A DNA stretch of 5,589 nucleotides. Origin: an uncultured Bifidobacterium sp. (GTDB lineage: Bacteria > Actinomycetota > Actinomycetes > Actinomycetales > Bifidobacteriaceae). Where the stretch lies: positions 1 to 5,589 of the forward strand of contig CALNAE010000003.1 in assembly GCA_937874315.1 (NCBI GenBank), in the 5' to 3' direction. Below the pieces are notes generated by a model. It worked only from the letters and a program-made list of their open reading frames with translations. It ran no database searches and was not told the DNA's origin. A program made the translations under genes and the position numbers. Positions 1 to 5,523 of the stretch are shown piece by piece. Position 1 is the first letter of the stretch. Each line of letters starts with the position of its first letter.

Positions 1-14
1 CAACTCAATACACC

Positions 15-989
15 TCAGTACATCAGCGTCGCCAACCGGCGGCGTGCCTGACGCAGACGCTCATCGGTGGGCTCGGGAATGGTGAAATACTCGAGCAACC
101 TCCCACGAACCGGATCGATCTGATCACGATGGCCGGCAGCGAGGTAATCCAGCAGGCGCCCGAACGCATCGCTGATCTGGCCGCCGATCATATCCACGTC
201 GGCCACGGCCAGCTGCGCGTCGACGTCATCGGGGTGGGCCGCTGCGTTCGCGCGCACCACGCGCACGTCGGCATCTCCAGAACGCGCCAGCAGAAGCGCC
301 TTGGAACGTTCACGAGCGGCAAGCGTGTCATTGGGGTTCGCCTCCAATACCTGCCCGTATGCTGCGGCGGCACCGGCATAATCGCCGGCCTTGCTCAGCC
401 GCTCGGCCTCGGCGTGTTCCGCGGGGGTCTGGGACTCGCCGGAACCCGCACCACCCGTCGAGTCCGCATCAGCGTCCTCATCCGGATTGCCGGAATACGG
501 AGCGGTTCCCGTTACGCCGGATTTCTGCGCGAGTGCGATCAGCCGAGGAATCAACTGTTCGATGATCTGCTTGAGTTCGTCCTCGGTCGGCAGCACATCG
601 ATAACCGGCATCGGACGCCCGCCGATCAAGCCGAATATCGCGGGCGCGCTCTGCACCTGCAATGCCTGCGCGATAGACGGATTGCTCGACACATCGATGC
701 GCGCCAGCTGGATCTTGCCCTTGAGCGTATTGACCGCATCGCCAAGCCGCCGCGCCATGTCGAACAGACGGTCATCGGTAGGCGTCCACAGCAGCAGCAG
801 GATCGGGAACGTCGTGGATGTCTGCACCATCGCCTGGAACGTGTTTTCCGTCGTATCGATGACGTACCCGTTGGCCTTCGGCGCGCCGCCGGTCTGCCCC
901 GGTTGAGCCTTGACCTGGTGTTTGAGCGATTCGAGATCCACGGCCCCCGCAAGGGACACACCGGGATTCACCTGTTGATTGTCTGCCAT
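15..989 (-). CDS. Thioredoxin-fold/TPR protein, YbbN (CnoX)-like putative co-chaperone
   Basis: Probable cytoplasmic co-chaperone of 324 residues with no signal peptide. A thioredoxin-like domain spans about residues 42-156: the strand ILLLLW leads into the active-site loop WTPTDD (68-73), and the cis-Pro loop is SAPAIF (Pro116). An acidic Gly/Ser linker (157-189) follows, then a TPR-like helical region (from about 190, with AGDYAGAAAAYGQVLEANP typical of a TPR). The C-terminus carries the ARRRLATLMY signature common in YbbN proteins. The usual CxxC is missing and the whole protein has no cysteine, so it cannot be a disulfide reductase; family members of this type act as holdases or chaperone partners. 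Two ATGs lie in tandem. The GGAGG is one base from the first (992) and four from the second (989), so I prefer 989. The gene is last in a same-strand group after the lipoprotein gene. The fold is clear; the role is inferred. Confidence 0.88.
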   Translation of the reverse strand: MADNQQVNPGVSLAGAVDLESLKHQVKAQPGQTGGAPKANGYVIDTTENTFQAMVQTSTTFPILLLLWTPTDDRLFDMARRLGDAVNTLKGKIQLARIDVSSNPSIAQALQVQSAPAIFGLIGGRPMPVIDVLPTEDELKQIIEQLIPRLIALAQKSGVTGTAPYSGNPDEDADADSTGGAGSGESQTPAEHAEAERLSKAGDYAGAAAAYGQVLEANPNDTLAARERSKALLLARSGDADVRVVRANAAAHPDDVDAQLAVADVDMIGGQISDAFGRLLDYLAAGHRDQIDPVRGRLLEYFTIPEPTDERLRQARRRLATLMY

Positions 990-993
990 CATG

Positions 994-998
994 CCTCC
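994..998 (-). promoter_or_regulatory. Shine-Dalgarno site that decides the start of the YbbN-like gene
   Basis: On the minus strand this reads GGAGG. It is one base before the first ATG (992-990) and four bases before the second (989-987). Even four bases is short, but it fits better than one, so the second ATG is preferred. The difference is one residue. Confidence 0.6.
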
Positions 999-1064
999 GT
1001 ATTATTCATATATCACCGTCAACGCTACTCGTTCCGGATCGATTTCACTCGACGACAATCGCGT

Positions 1065-1108
1065 CTCGTCACAGCGTCTCGCCGTAACACCTCGCCACAG
1101 CGCCTCGC
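1065..1108. repeat. Imperfect 18-base direct repeat at the end of the lipoprotein gene
   Basis: CTCGTCACAGCGTCTCGC (1065-1082) and CTCGCCACAGCGCCTCGC (1091-1108) match at 16 of 18 bases and start 26 bases apart. The second copy touches the last base of the lipoprotein stop codon. The repeat fills about half of the gap between the lipoprotein and YbbN-like genes. No strong terminator hairpin is visible here. Its function is unknown; it may simply be a local duplication. Confidence 0.6.
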
Positions 1109-2109
1109 TATAGTGCTTCCACCTTCACGGGCTGCCACTCGGCGCCGACCGCGGTGATCGGCTGCTTGTCTTTTGCGGGCGGAATGTACAAAGCGACGAC
1201 ATTGACATAGGTGACCTTCATCGTGCTGGTCGCCTTGCCGTTGCCAAACAGCGCCTTCTCCGCATCCGATGCGGGCTGCGATTCGCGTCCCTCTCCTGCG
1301 GCGCGGGTCCATACCGAGTCGATGCTGGCGACGACCAGGTCGCCCCCATCCGCCGAACGCATCACGCTGATGGCGCCGCTGGACGGCGTGAACACCTGTT
1401 GTTGGGTCCCCTTGTTGCGCTCCATGCCCTGTTGAACCGTCGCGGTCAGCTGCGACAGATCCTGCCGGAAGTAATCATCGGCGAAGTTGGAGGCGTATTT
1501 ACTCGAAGAGCCGTTCTGCAGCACATCCGCATACTGCCGTACCGCCTCCTGAGGCGTGGCGACGAGCCCGCTGTCGTCGCTTTCCCCGATTTGCGAGCCG
1601 ATGGTCGCGATGGCGAACTTCGGCAGCTTGGCTCCCTGGAACAGTCGCGCGACCGCCCACAGTTTGTAATTACTGCGTGCGCTGTCCTGTTTGAGGACCA
1701 GCAGGCGCTTGGATTGCTGGTCCTGCGTCGTCGTCGTGATCGTATACACCAACCGAGGCCAGCCCGAGTTTGTAGGTATGACCGTCTGGGTCATATCCGA
1801 AGGGATATCGGTTTTGGCATCCAGCTTTCCGGTAGCCTTCGCAATCGCGAGCTCGCTGGTCCGGATGGCCAAGGCCGGCCCCGTCATGCGCTGGTCCAGA
1901 CCGTCGGTGTTCTTCGTGTCGTTCGCCTTGTTGACAACGGCCAGAATCTCCTTGCGGATCGTCTTCTCCTGCGCTTTGGTCAGGTCCGGTGCCTGGGAAC
2001 TGGAGGTGTTCGACTGCACCACCGGCACCTGCCCCTGGCAGGCGGAGAGACCGACCATCAGCGTCAGCGCCAGGACCGCCGCGACCGCCGTCATACCACG
2101 TCGCATCAT
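1108..2109 (-). CDS. Secreted lipoprotein of unknown function
   Basis: A 333-residue lipoprotein. The basic start MMRRG, a hydrophobic stretch (7-20) and the lipobox LSAC (Cys24) predict signal peptidase II cleavage and attachment to the outer face of the membrane. A Ser/Gln-rich linker (25-40) leads to a mature region that looks two-part. Residues about 43-170 combine helices (KEILAVVNKAND, GPALAIRTSELAIAKATG) with strands (LVYTITTTT, KRLLVLKQ). Residues about 185-333 again have helices (QEAVRQYADVLQNG, YFRQDLSQLTATVQQGME) followed by strands (GDLVVASIDSVW, TYVNVVALYIP). I recall similar actinobacterial lipoproteins (perhaps the DUF8094 group) but cannot check. Apart from lipid Cys24 it has no cysteine. 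ATG 2109 is preceded by AAGGAG at a 7-base gap. The start overlaps the stop of the upstream membrane-protein gene by 4 bases, so translation is probably coupled and the two products may act together. Confidence 0.88.
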   Translation of the reverse strand: MMRRGMTAVAAVLALTLMVGLSACQGQVPVVQSNTSSSQAPDLTKAQEKTIRKEILAVVNKANDTKNTDGLDQRMTGPALAIRTSELAIAKATGKLDAKTDIPSDMTQTVIPTNSGWPRLVYTITTTTQDQQSKRLLVLKQDSARSNYKLWAVARLFQGAKLPKFAIATIGSQIGESDDSGLVATPQEAVRQYADVLQNGSSSKYASNFADDYFRQDLSQLTATVQQGMERNKGTQQQVFTPSSGAISVMRSADGGDLVVASIDSVWTRAAGEGRESQPASDAEKALFGNGKATSTMKVTYVNVVALYIPPAKDKQPITAVGAEWQPVKVEAL

Positions 2110-3383
2110 CGCTGATCTCCTTCCTCGCCCGCTCCTGTCCGATCGGTTGCCGTATCTGCTCGTTGCGTTGATCTGCTTTCCTCCGTTGACTCGTTCTGCT
2201 CCGTCGACTTGTTCGCATCGGCCGAAGTATCCGATTGATCGGTCATTTCCTTCGACAACCTCGCGAAGTACGCTTGCAATTCTTCGGATGAAATAACCGT
2301 GGTCGGTTCATCCGTGTCCGCAGACGCCTGCCGGGCCGGCGCAGTGGATTGCGCCTCGACCGTCGGCAGCGTAACGGACGAAGAAGAAGATGCTGGCGAC
2401 GACGAGGCGTTCGACGCGTCACCGTCTTGCATATCGGCGACGAGATTGCGCTCCGCGGAATCGACGATCACCGGCCCTGTCGGCGATGTCTGAGCGCCCT
2501 GCCCCGCGGCTTCCTGCGTGACGTCGAAGGCGTTCCCCGTCTTCTTCGCCGGACGGTTGACATGTCGTTTATGACGTGAGCCCGCCTGAGGCTTGATCTT
2601 CATCGCCGAGGTCAGCCCACGGATGCTTCCGGTGAAGGCCTGCGCGATGGCGACCTCCTCACCAACCTCGGTCGGTTTGCTGCTCACGAAGCGCTTACGA
2701 CGCTTATGGGAGGGCATGGCGAATACCGATGCGGCCAGCACGGTGAGCACCACCAACAGCGCCCCGATGAAGTAGAGCGGTGCAGCGAAATCGGGGGTCT
2801 TCTGCCGCGTAGCAACCATGGTGACCGTCGCCTTTCCTGGATTCGCGCCCAGATCGATCAGCGCCACGTCGGTGTTCTCTCCGGATTGTGCACGAATGCT
2901 CGCCGATGACGCACCACATTTCACGCTCGACCACATGTCGGATTTCTCCGTCGACACCGCGTCATCACCCGAGGCCTTCGTACCTTGGGCCTGCATGGAT
3001 TCGGTCGATATGGTGGTCCAATCGCTCAGACCGGTAAGTCGGGTGTACGAGTGCCCCGCGATCCAGCCGGATACGTCTTTCGCCGTTCCCAGCGCGACGC
3101 AGACCTGACTTGCCTCGGACGTGGTGACCTGCAACTGCGCCCGATCGTCGATAAGCTGCAGCACCCCTGGATCCGTGACGATATAACGCGATCCGCTGAC
3201 ATTGGCAAAGGCGTTCACATGAGCGCTGGGCTTCCAGATGGTCGCGTTGAGCGCGCCAAGTATGATGGCCGTGATCGCCAACAACCCGAGGATGGGCGCA
3301 ACGATGCCGCGCATGATGGTGGCATGACGCGATGGCCGTGGACTGCTGTCCGGCTCTTTAAGCTGTTCCTGTGCAAAAGTCAT
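2106..3383 (-). CDS. Two-pass membrane protein with extracytoplasmic domain and long cytoplasmic tail; function unknown
   Basis: A 425-residue protein. A short polar N-terminus precedes transmembrane segment 1 (about 26-46). An extracytoplasmic domain of about 155 residues follows (47-200), starting NATIWKPS and containing YIVTDPGVLQLIDD, SGWIAGHSYTRLTGLSDW and two cysteines (95 and 156) that could form a disulfide. Segment 2 (about 202-223) ends in HKRRKR, which fits an N-in/C-in topology. The roughly 200-residue tail is basic (to about 282), then Ser/Thr/Asp/Glu-rich and probably disordered, with a helix-like piece SEELQAYFARLSKEM (366-380). I recall similar proteins in other Actinobacteria but know no assigned function. 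The stop overlaps the lipoprotein start (ATGA). There is no Shine-Dalgarno before ATG 3383, but a -10-like TAGAAT sits 9 bases upstream, so the mRNA is probably leaderless or nearly so. The reading frame is confident; the role is unknown. Confidence 0.87.
   Translation of the reverse strand: MTFAQEQLKEPDSSPRPSRHATIMRGIVAPILGLLAITAIILGALNATIWKPSAHVNAFANVSGSRYIVTDPGVLQLIDDRAQLQVTTSEASQVCVALGTAKDVSGWIAGHSYTRLTGLSDWTTISTESMQAQGTKASGDDAVSTEKSDMWSSVKCGASSASIRAQSGENTDVALIDLGANPGKATVTMVATRQKTPDFAAPLYFIGALLVVLTVLAASVFAMPSHKRRKRFVSSKPTEVGEEVAIAQAFTGSIRGLTSAMKIKPQAGSRHKRHVNRPAKKTGNAFDVTQEAAGQGAQTSPTGPVIVDSAERNLVADMQDGDASNASSSPASSSSSVTLPTVEAQSTAPARQASADTDEPTTVISSEELQAYFARLSKEMTDQSDTSADANKSTEQNESTEESRSTQRADTATDRTGAGEEGDQR
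2117..2122 (-). promoter_or_regulatory. Shine-Dalgarno site of the lipoprotein gene
   Basis: It reads AAGGAG on the minus strand, seven bases before ATG 2109-2107, and lies inside the 3' end of the upstream gene. It supports the first of the two adjacent ATG codons and local re-initiation at the ATGA overlap. Confidence 0.75.
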
Positions 3384-3392
3384 AACACTGTT

Positions 3393-3398
3393 ATTCTA
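3393..3398 (-). promoter_or_regulatory. -10 box of the membrane-protein/lipoprotein operon
   Basis: The minus strand reads TAGAAT, 5 of 6 against TATAAT, nine bases before ATG 3383. Transcription would start within about 0-3 bases of the ATG. No good -35 is seen at 16-18 bases (best are 3-of-6 matches). Confidence 0.5.
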
Positions 3399-3404
3399 CA
3401 GGCA

Positions 3405-3424
3405 GTTCATAGCGATTGCTGAAC
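3405..3424. promoter_or_regulatory. Possible operator dyad between the two divergent promoters
   Basis: GTTCA (3405-3409) and TGAAC (3420-3424) are inverted arms separated by 10 bases. They lie in the 77-base region shared by the divergent membrane-protein and FKBP genes, just upstream of the minus-strand -10. The arms are only 5 bases long, so chance is a real alternative. Confidence 0.2.
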
Positions 3425-3447
3425 GATGCGAAATCAGGGTGCGACGC

Positions 3448-3453
3448 TAGTGT
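3448..3453 (+). promoter_or_regulatory. -10 box of the FKBP lipoprotein gene (leaderless type)
   Basis: TAGTGT fits the TAnnnT pattern and ends seven bases before ATG 3461, which puts the expected transcription start on the A of the start codon. There is no good Shine-Dalgarno (only GGTGGG close to the ATG) and no clear -35. Confidence 0.4.
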
Positions 3454-3460
3454 GGTGGGC

Positions 3461-4450
3461 ATGCATAGTATCTCTACGAAACCAGCCTTCCCCAAGGCGC
3501 TGGCCGCAATCTCTTCGCTCGTGTTATGTCTTACGCTGGGGGCGTGCGGTAGCTCGAGCTCATCGTCGCAATCGTCGAGCTCGTCTTCGAGCGGCTCATC
3601 AAGCGCATCCTCGTCGTCCACCGCATCCGGCATGCAGCAGATAGCCGGCGTCACCGCCACAGGCACGCTCGGCAAAAAACCCACGATCGCCTTCCACCAC
3701 CCGATGACCGTGCAGAACAACACCTATGCGATATTGCAGAAAGGCAACGGCGCCGCGGTCAACAACGGCGACCGTGTCTGCGCTCAGGGCATCGCGCTCA
3801 ATGCCAAGGACGGCACCGAGCTCATGAGCACATGGGAGAAGAACACGCCCGACTGCTCGCTGGATTTGGAGGCGAATTCAACGAACAGCGCCTACTACCA
3901 AGTCATCAAAGGCCAGCGTCTCAACACGACGATCGCCTTCGGAGTCAATGATTCCAACAGCTCGGGAACCTCCTATATCATGGCGCTCACCCTGGTCTCC
4001 AAGTCGAAGGCGCTGACGCGCGCCGAGGGCACCAAGGTCTCGGACGTTCCCTCCGATCTGCCTAAGGTGACGCTGGCCTCAAACGGCAAGCCATCCATCG
4101 ACCTCAACGGTTACAAACCGACCGGACAGCTTGTCTCGCAGACCCTGATCAAGGGCAGCGGCGGCGCGGTGAAGAGCACCCAGACCGTTCAGGTCAAGTA
4201 CACCGGATGGACCCTGGACACCTCCGGCAAGCTGTTCCAGTTCGATTCCTCATGGACCAAAGATCAGTCGACGAGTTTCTCCCTGGATTCCGTGGTCACC
4301 GGATGGAAGACGGGATTGACCGGTCAGACCATCGGATCGCAGGTGCTGCTTGTCATTCCCCCCTCGGACGGTTACGGCAGCAAGGTCAGCGGCAAGATCC
4401 CAGCGAATTCGACCCTGTATTTCGTCGTCGATATCCTCTACGCATCCTGA
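3461..4450 (+). CDS. FKBP-type peptidyl-prolyl cis-trans isomerase lipoprotein with an extra degenerate FKBP-like domain
   Basis: A 329-residue lipoprotein predicted to speed proline isomerisation during folding of exported proteins outside the membrane. The signal peptide (Lys7, Lys12, hydrophobic 13-26) ends in lipobox LGAC (Cys29). A poly-Ser tether spans 31-53. The C-terminal domain (about 221-329) is a full FKBP. Counterparts of the FKBP12 pocket are Tyr247, Phe261, Asp262 (in FDSSW), Phe273, Val278-Val279, Trp282 (VTGWKTGL), Tyr305 (PPSDGYG) and Phe321. Residues about 60-183 look like a second, decayed FKBP domain: KGNGAAVNNGDRV matches the usual lead-in, but LMSTW replaces FDSSW, the Tyr is lost and the loop is shortened. 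Cys107 and Cys132 there could pair. ATG 3461 gives a normal signal peptide; extending to ATG 3416 adds 15 unlikely residues, and GTG 3452 or 3455 are possible. The gene is divergent from the membrane-protein operon and convergent with nucS. Confidence 0.92.
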   Translation: MHSISTKPAFPKALAAISSLVLCLTLGACGSSSSSSQSSSSSSSGSSSASSSSTASGMQQIAGVTATGTLGKKPTIAFHHPMTVQNNTYAILQKGNGAAVNNGDRVCAQGIALNAKDGTELMSTWEKNTPDCSLDLEANSTNSAYYQVIKGQRLNTTIAFGVNDSNSSGTSYIMALTLVSKSKALTRAEGTKVSDVPSDLPKVTLASNGKPSIDLNGYKPTGQLVSQTLIKGSGGAVKSTQTVQVKYTGWTLDTSGKLFQFDSSWTKDQSTSFSLDSVVTGWKTGLTGQTIGSQVLLVIPPSDGYGSKVSGKIPANSTLYFVVDILYAS

Positions 4451-4472
4451 CGCCCTCCACAGTGCCGTCCGG

Positions 4473-4560
4473 GTGCAAGCTCGGCGGGCCGAGTCGATTC
4501 GTCATCGACGTTTGCATAGGTGTCGTCCGGCCGCCGATGCAAGCCTAGTGGGCTGAGCCG
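4473..4560. terminator. Hairpin-rich convergent intergenic region, possible bidirectional terminator
   Basis: FKBP and nucS converge on a 161-base gap (4451-4611). It contains CTCGG/CCGAG (4480-4493, loop 4), GTCGAT/ATCGAC (4493-4509, loop 5, followed by GTTT) and TTGCAT/ATGCAA (4512-4542, loop 19). There is no real T-tract in either direction, so a classical intrinsic terminator is not proven. Blocks 4473-4496 and 4537-4560 match at 17 of 24 bases and look like an old duplication of one hairpin. I see no gene here. Confidence 0.3.
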
Positions 4561-4611
4561 GGCGCATGCCGGTCGATTTACACGCCAGTCAGGCACCGGT
4601 GGCGGCGGATC

Positions 4612-5319
4612 TCAGAACAGTCTGAGGCTGCCGTCATCGGTGCCTTTCATATCCTCATAGTCGAGAATCAGACATTCGAATCCACGGTCCTGGGCCAACG
4701 TCCTGGCCTGAGCCGTGATGGTCTGCGCGGCGAAGATGCCACGGACCGGGCTGATCAGCGGATCTCGATTCAGCAGTTTGCAATATCGCGTGAGTTGTTC
4801 GACACCGTCGATGCCGCCGTGCCTTTTGATTTCGATGGCGACATGGTTGCCCTCAGCGTCCACTGCCATGATATCGACGGGTCCGATGGGCGTTGGATAT
4901 TCGCGGCTGACCAGCCGGGCACCCGAACCAATGCGCTCGATCTGTTTGGCGAGATAGTGCTGAAGATGGTCCTCGACACCGTCCTTCGACAGTCCCGGAT
5001 CGATGCCCAGATCGAAGGTCTCATCGCTGAAGATCCGGTAGATCTCGATCTCAAGGATGTCATCGGATTTATCGGCGGCTACCCGAAGCACTCTTACCGG
5101 CGCCGGATCGGTACGATCGGTACGATCGGTTTCGTCAGGAGCGATCTCTTTGATGGTGCACGGCGCCGCCATCCAATTCAGCGGTTTGTATGACCCGAGC
5201 TCCGAAAAGATCAATACGCTCTGATCGGCCTTGATCAGCAGCACGCGGCGGGCCGAGGGAAGTGAGGCCTGGAGTCGTCCGGAATATTGAGCCGAGCAGT
5301 CTGCGACGATGATATGCAC
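4612..5319 (-). CDS. nucS: Endonuclease NucS (EndoMS), mismatch-specific
   Basis: A 235-residue cytoplasmic nuclease. Known members cut both strands at G-T, G-G and T-T mismatches and provide mismatch repair in Actinobacteria and some Archaea that lack MutS/MutL. The N-terminal domain (about 1-60) has the actinobacterial signatures LPSARRVLLIKAD (20-32) and YKPLNWM (44-50). A linker (60-75) holds a TDR repeat. The C-terminal PD-(D/E)xK nuclease has Glu116 (VEDHL), Asp149 (GPVDIMAVD), Glu163 and Lys165 (AIEIKRHGG), plus Gln175 and Tyr179 (GVEQLTRY). The protein ends SLRLF, resembling a beta-clamp-binding QLxLF peptide without its Gln. I chose GTG 5319 because family members begin at this HIIVADCS stretch and an extended -10 (TGCTACAGT) ends 8 bases upstream. 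A TTG start at 5337 would lie inside that promoter. The gene appears to be transcribed alone from a leaderless promoter. Confidence 0.94.
   Translation of the reverse strand: MHIIVADCSAQYSGRLQASLPSARRVLLIKADQSVLIFSELGSYKPLNWMAAPCTIKEIAPDETDRTDRTDPAPVRVLRVAADKSDDILEIEIYRIFSDETFDLGIDPGLSKDGVEDHLQHYLAKQIERIGSGARLVSREYPTPIGPVDIMAVDAEGNHVAIEIKRHGGIDGVEQLTRYCKLLNRDPLISPVRGIFAAQTITAQARTLAQDRGFECLILDYEDMKGTDDGSLRLF
5104..5130. repeat. 9-base tandem repeat inside the nucS linker
   Basis: ACGATCGGT occurs twice in tandem (5113-5121, 5122-5130), preceded by a diverged copy (5104-5112, 7 of 9). It encodes Thr-Asp-Arg repeats (TDRTDRTD) between the two NucS domains. Nine bases keep the frame, so copy-number change would only alter linker length. 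Confidence 0.8.
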
Positions 5320-5327
5320 GGCATCCC

Positions 5328-5336
5328 ACTGTAGCA
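5328..5336 (-). promoter_or_regulatory. Extended -10 promoter of nucS (leaderless type)
   Basis: The minus strand reads TGCTACAGT: a TGn extension plus TACAGT (4 of 6 against TATAAT). It ends eight bases before GTG 5319, so transcription should begin at or one base before the start codon. No Shine-Dalgarno is present. No strong -35 is seen, which is tolerable for an extended -10. Confidence 0.5.
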
Positions 5337-5384
5337 AGACAACCTTGCCGGCGCCACCCTGCTACCCATGCCGCCGAGGCTCTG

Positions 5385-5418
5385 GCACCGTCACGTGGTG
5401 CTTCGTGTGCCGTCACAC
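5385..5418. promoter_or_regulatory. Two adjacent short dyads upstream of nucS
   Basis: GCACC/GGTGC (5385-5401, 7-base loop) is followed by the perfect dyad GTGTG-CCGT-CACAC (5405-5418), which runs into the GCATAC array. They could be operator half-sites or chance. They lie about 50-90 bases upstream of the nucS promoter. Confidence 0.25.
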
Positions 5419-5505
5419 CCGCATACGACCCGCATACGACCCGCATACGACCCGCATGCCCTCTACGCCTTCCGTATGCGTCCCGCATATGTCGAAACGC
5501 ATACT
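5417..5505. repeat. Iterated GCATAC array upstream of nucS
   Basis: The 11-base unit ACCCGCATACG occurs three times without change (5417-5427, 5428-5438, 5439-5449), then as a partial copy ACCCGCAT (5450-5457). Looser copies follow: TCCCGCATATG (5481-5491), AAACGCATACT (5495-5505) and an inverted CGTATGCG (5473-5480). The 11-base period is close to one helical turn, as in arrays of protein-binding sites. No convincing gene covers this stretch: the region 5320-5589 holds only the promoter, dyads, this array and hairpins. Confidence 0.75.
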
Positions 5506-5523
5506 GCACCGAATCCGAATCGC

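Noticed and set aside
1001..1022. Promoter for the YbbN-like gene using TTGACG (minus strand, 1022-1017) and AATAAT (1006-1001)
   Set aside because: The spacing is only 10 bases, too short for a -35/-10 pair. The AT-rich patch may still hold a promoter, but I cannot define one.
129..1157. Long plus-strand frame (342 codons) opposite the YbbN-like gene
   Set aside because: It mirrors a well-supported gene, its translation is Arg/His-rich with no domain, and it reads through the real gene's promoter region. It is a high-GC antisense shadow.
1399..2296. Plus-strand frames of about 200-240 codons opposite the lipoprotein gene
   Set aside because: The compositions are Arg-rich or random with no signal, domain or ribosome site, and they lie antisense to the coupled lipoprotein/membrane-protein pair.
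3416..3460. Upstream ATG start for the FKBP lipoprotein
   Set aside because: It would add 15 residues before a normal lipoprotein signal peptide and would place the start upstream of the predicted -10 box.
3391..3723. Minus-strand frame with a run of Asp/Glu
   Set aside because: The acidic run is the antisense reading of the FKBP poly-Ser tether and has no independent support.
5392..5397. CACGTG palindrome
   Set aside because: A 6-base palindrome is expected by chance at this GC content and no bacterial regulator is implied by it alone.
5417..5505. CRISPR array or origin iterons
   Set aside because: The units are 11 bases with no spacers, and no cas, rep or dnaA-box sequence is present nearby.
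5135..5509. Minus-strand frame of 124 codons overlapping the start of nucS
   Set aside because: It overlaps nucS in another frame, passes through the GCATAC array and nucS promoter, and encodes an Arg/Gly/Ala-rich sequence without recognisable features.
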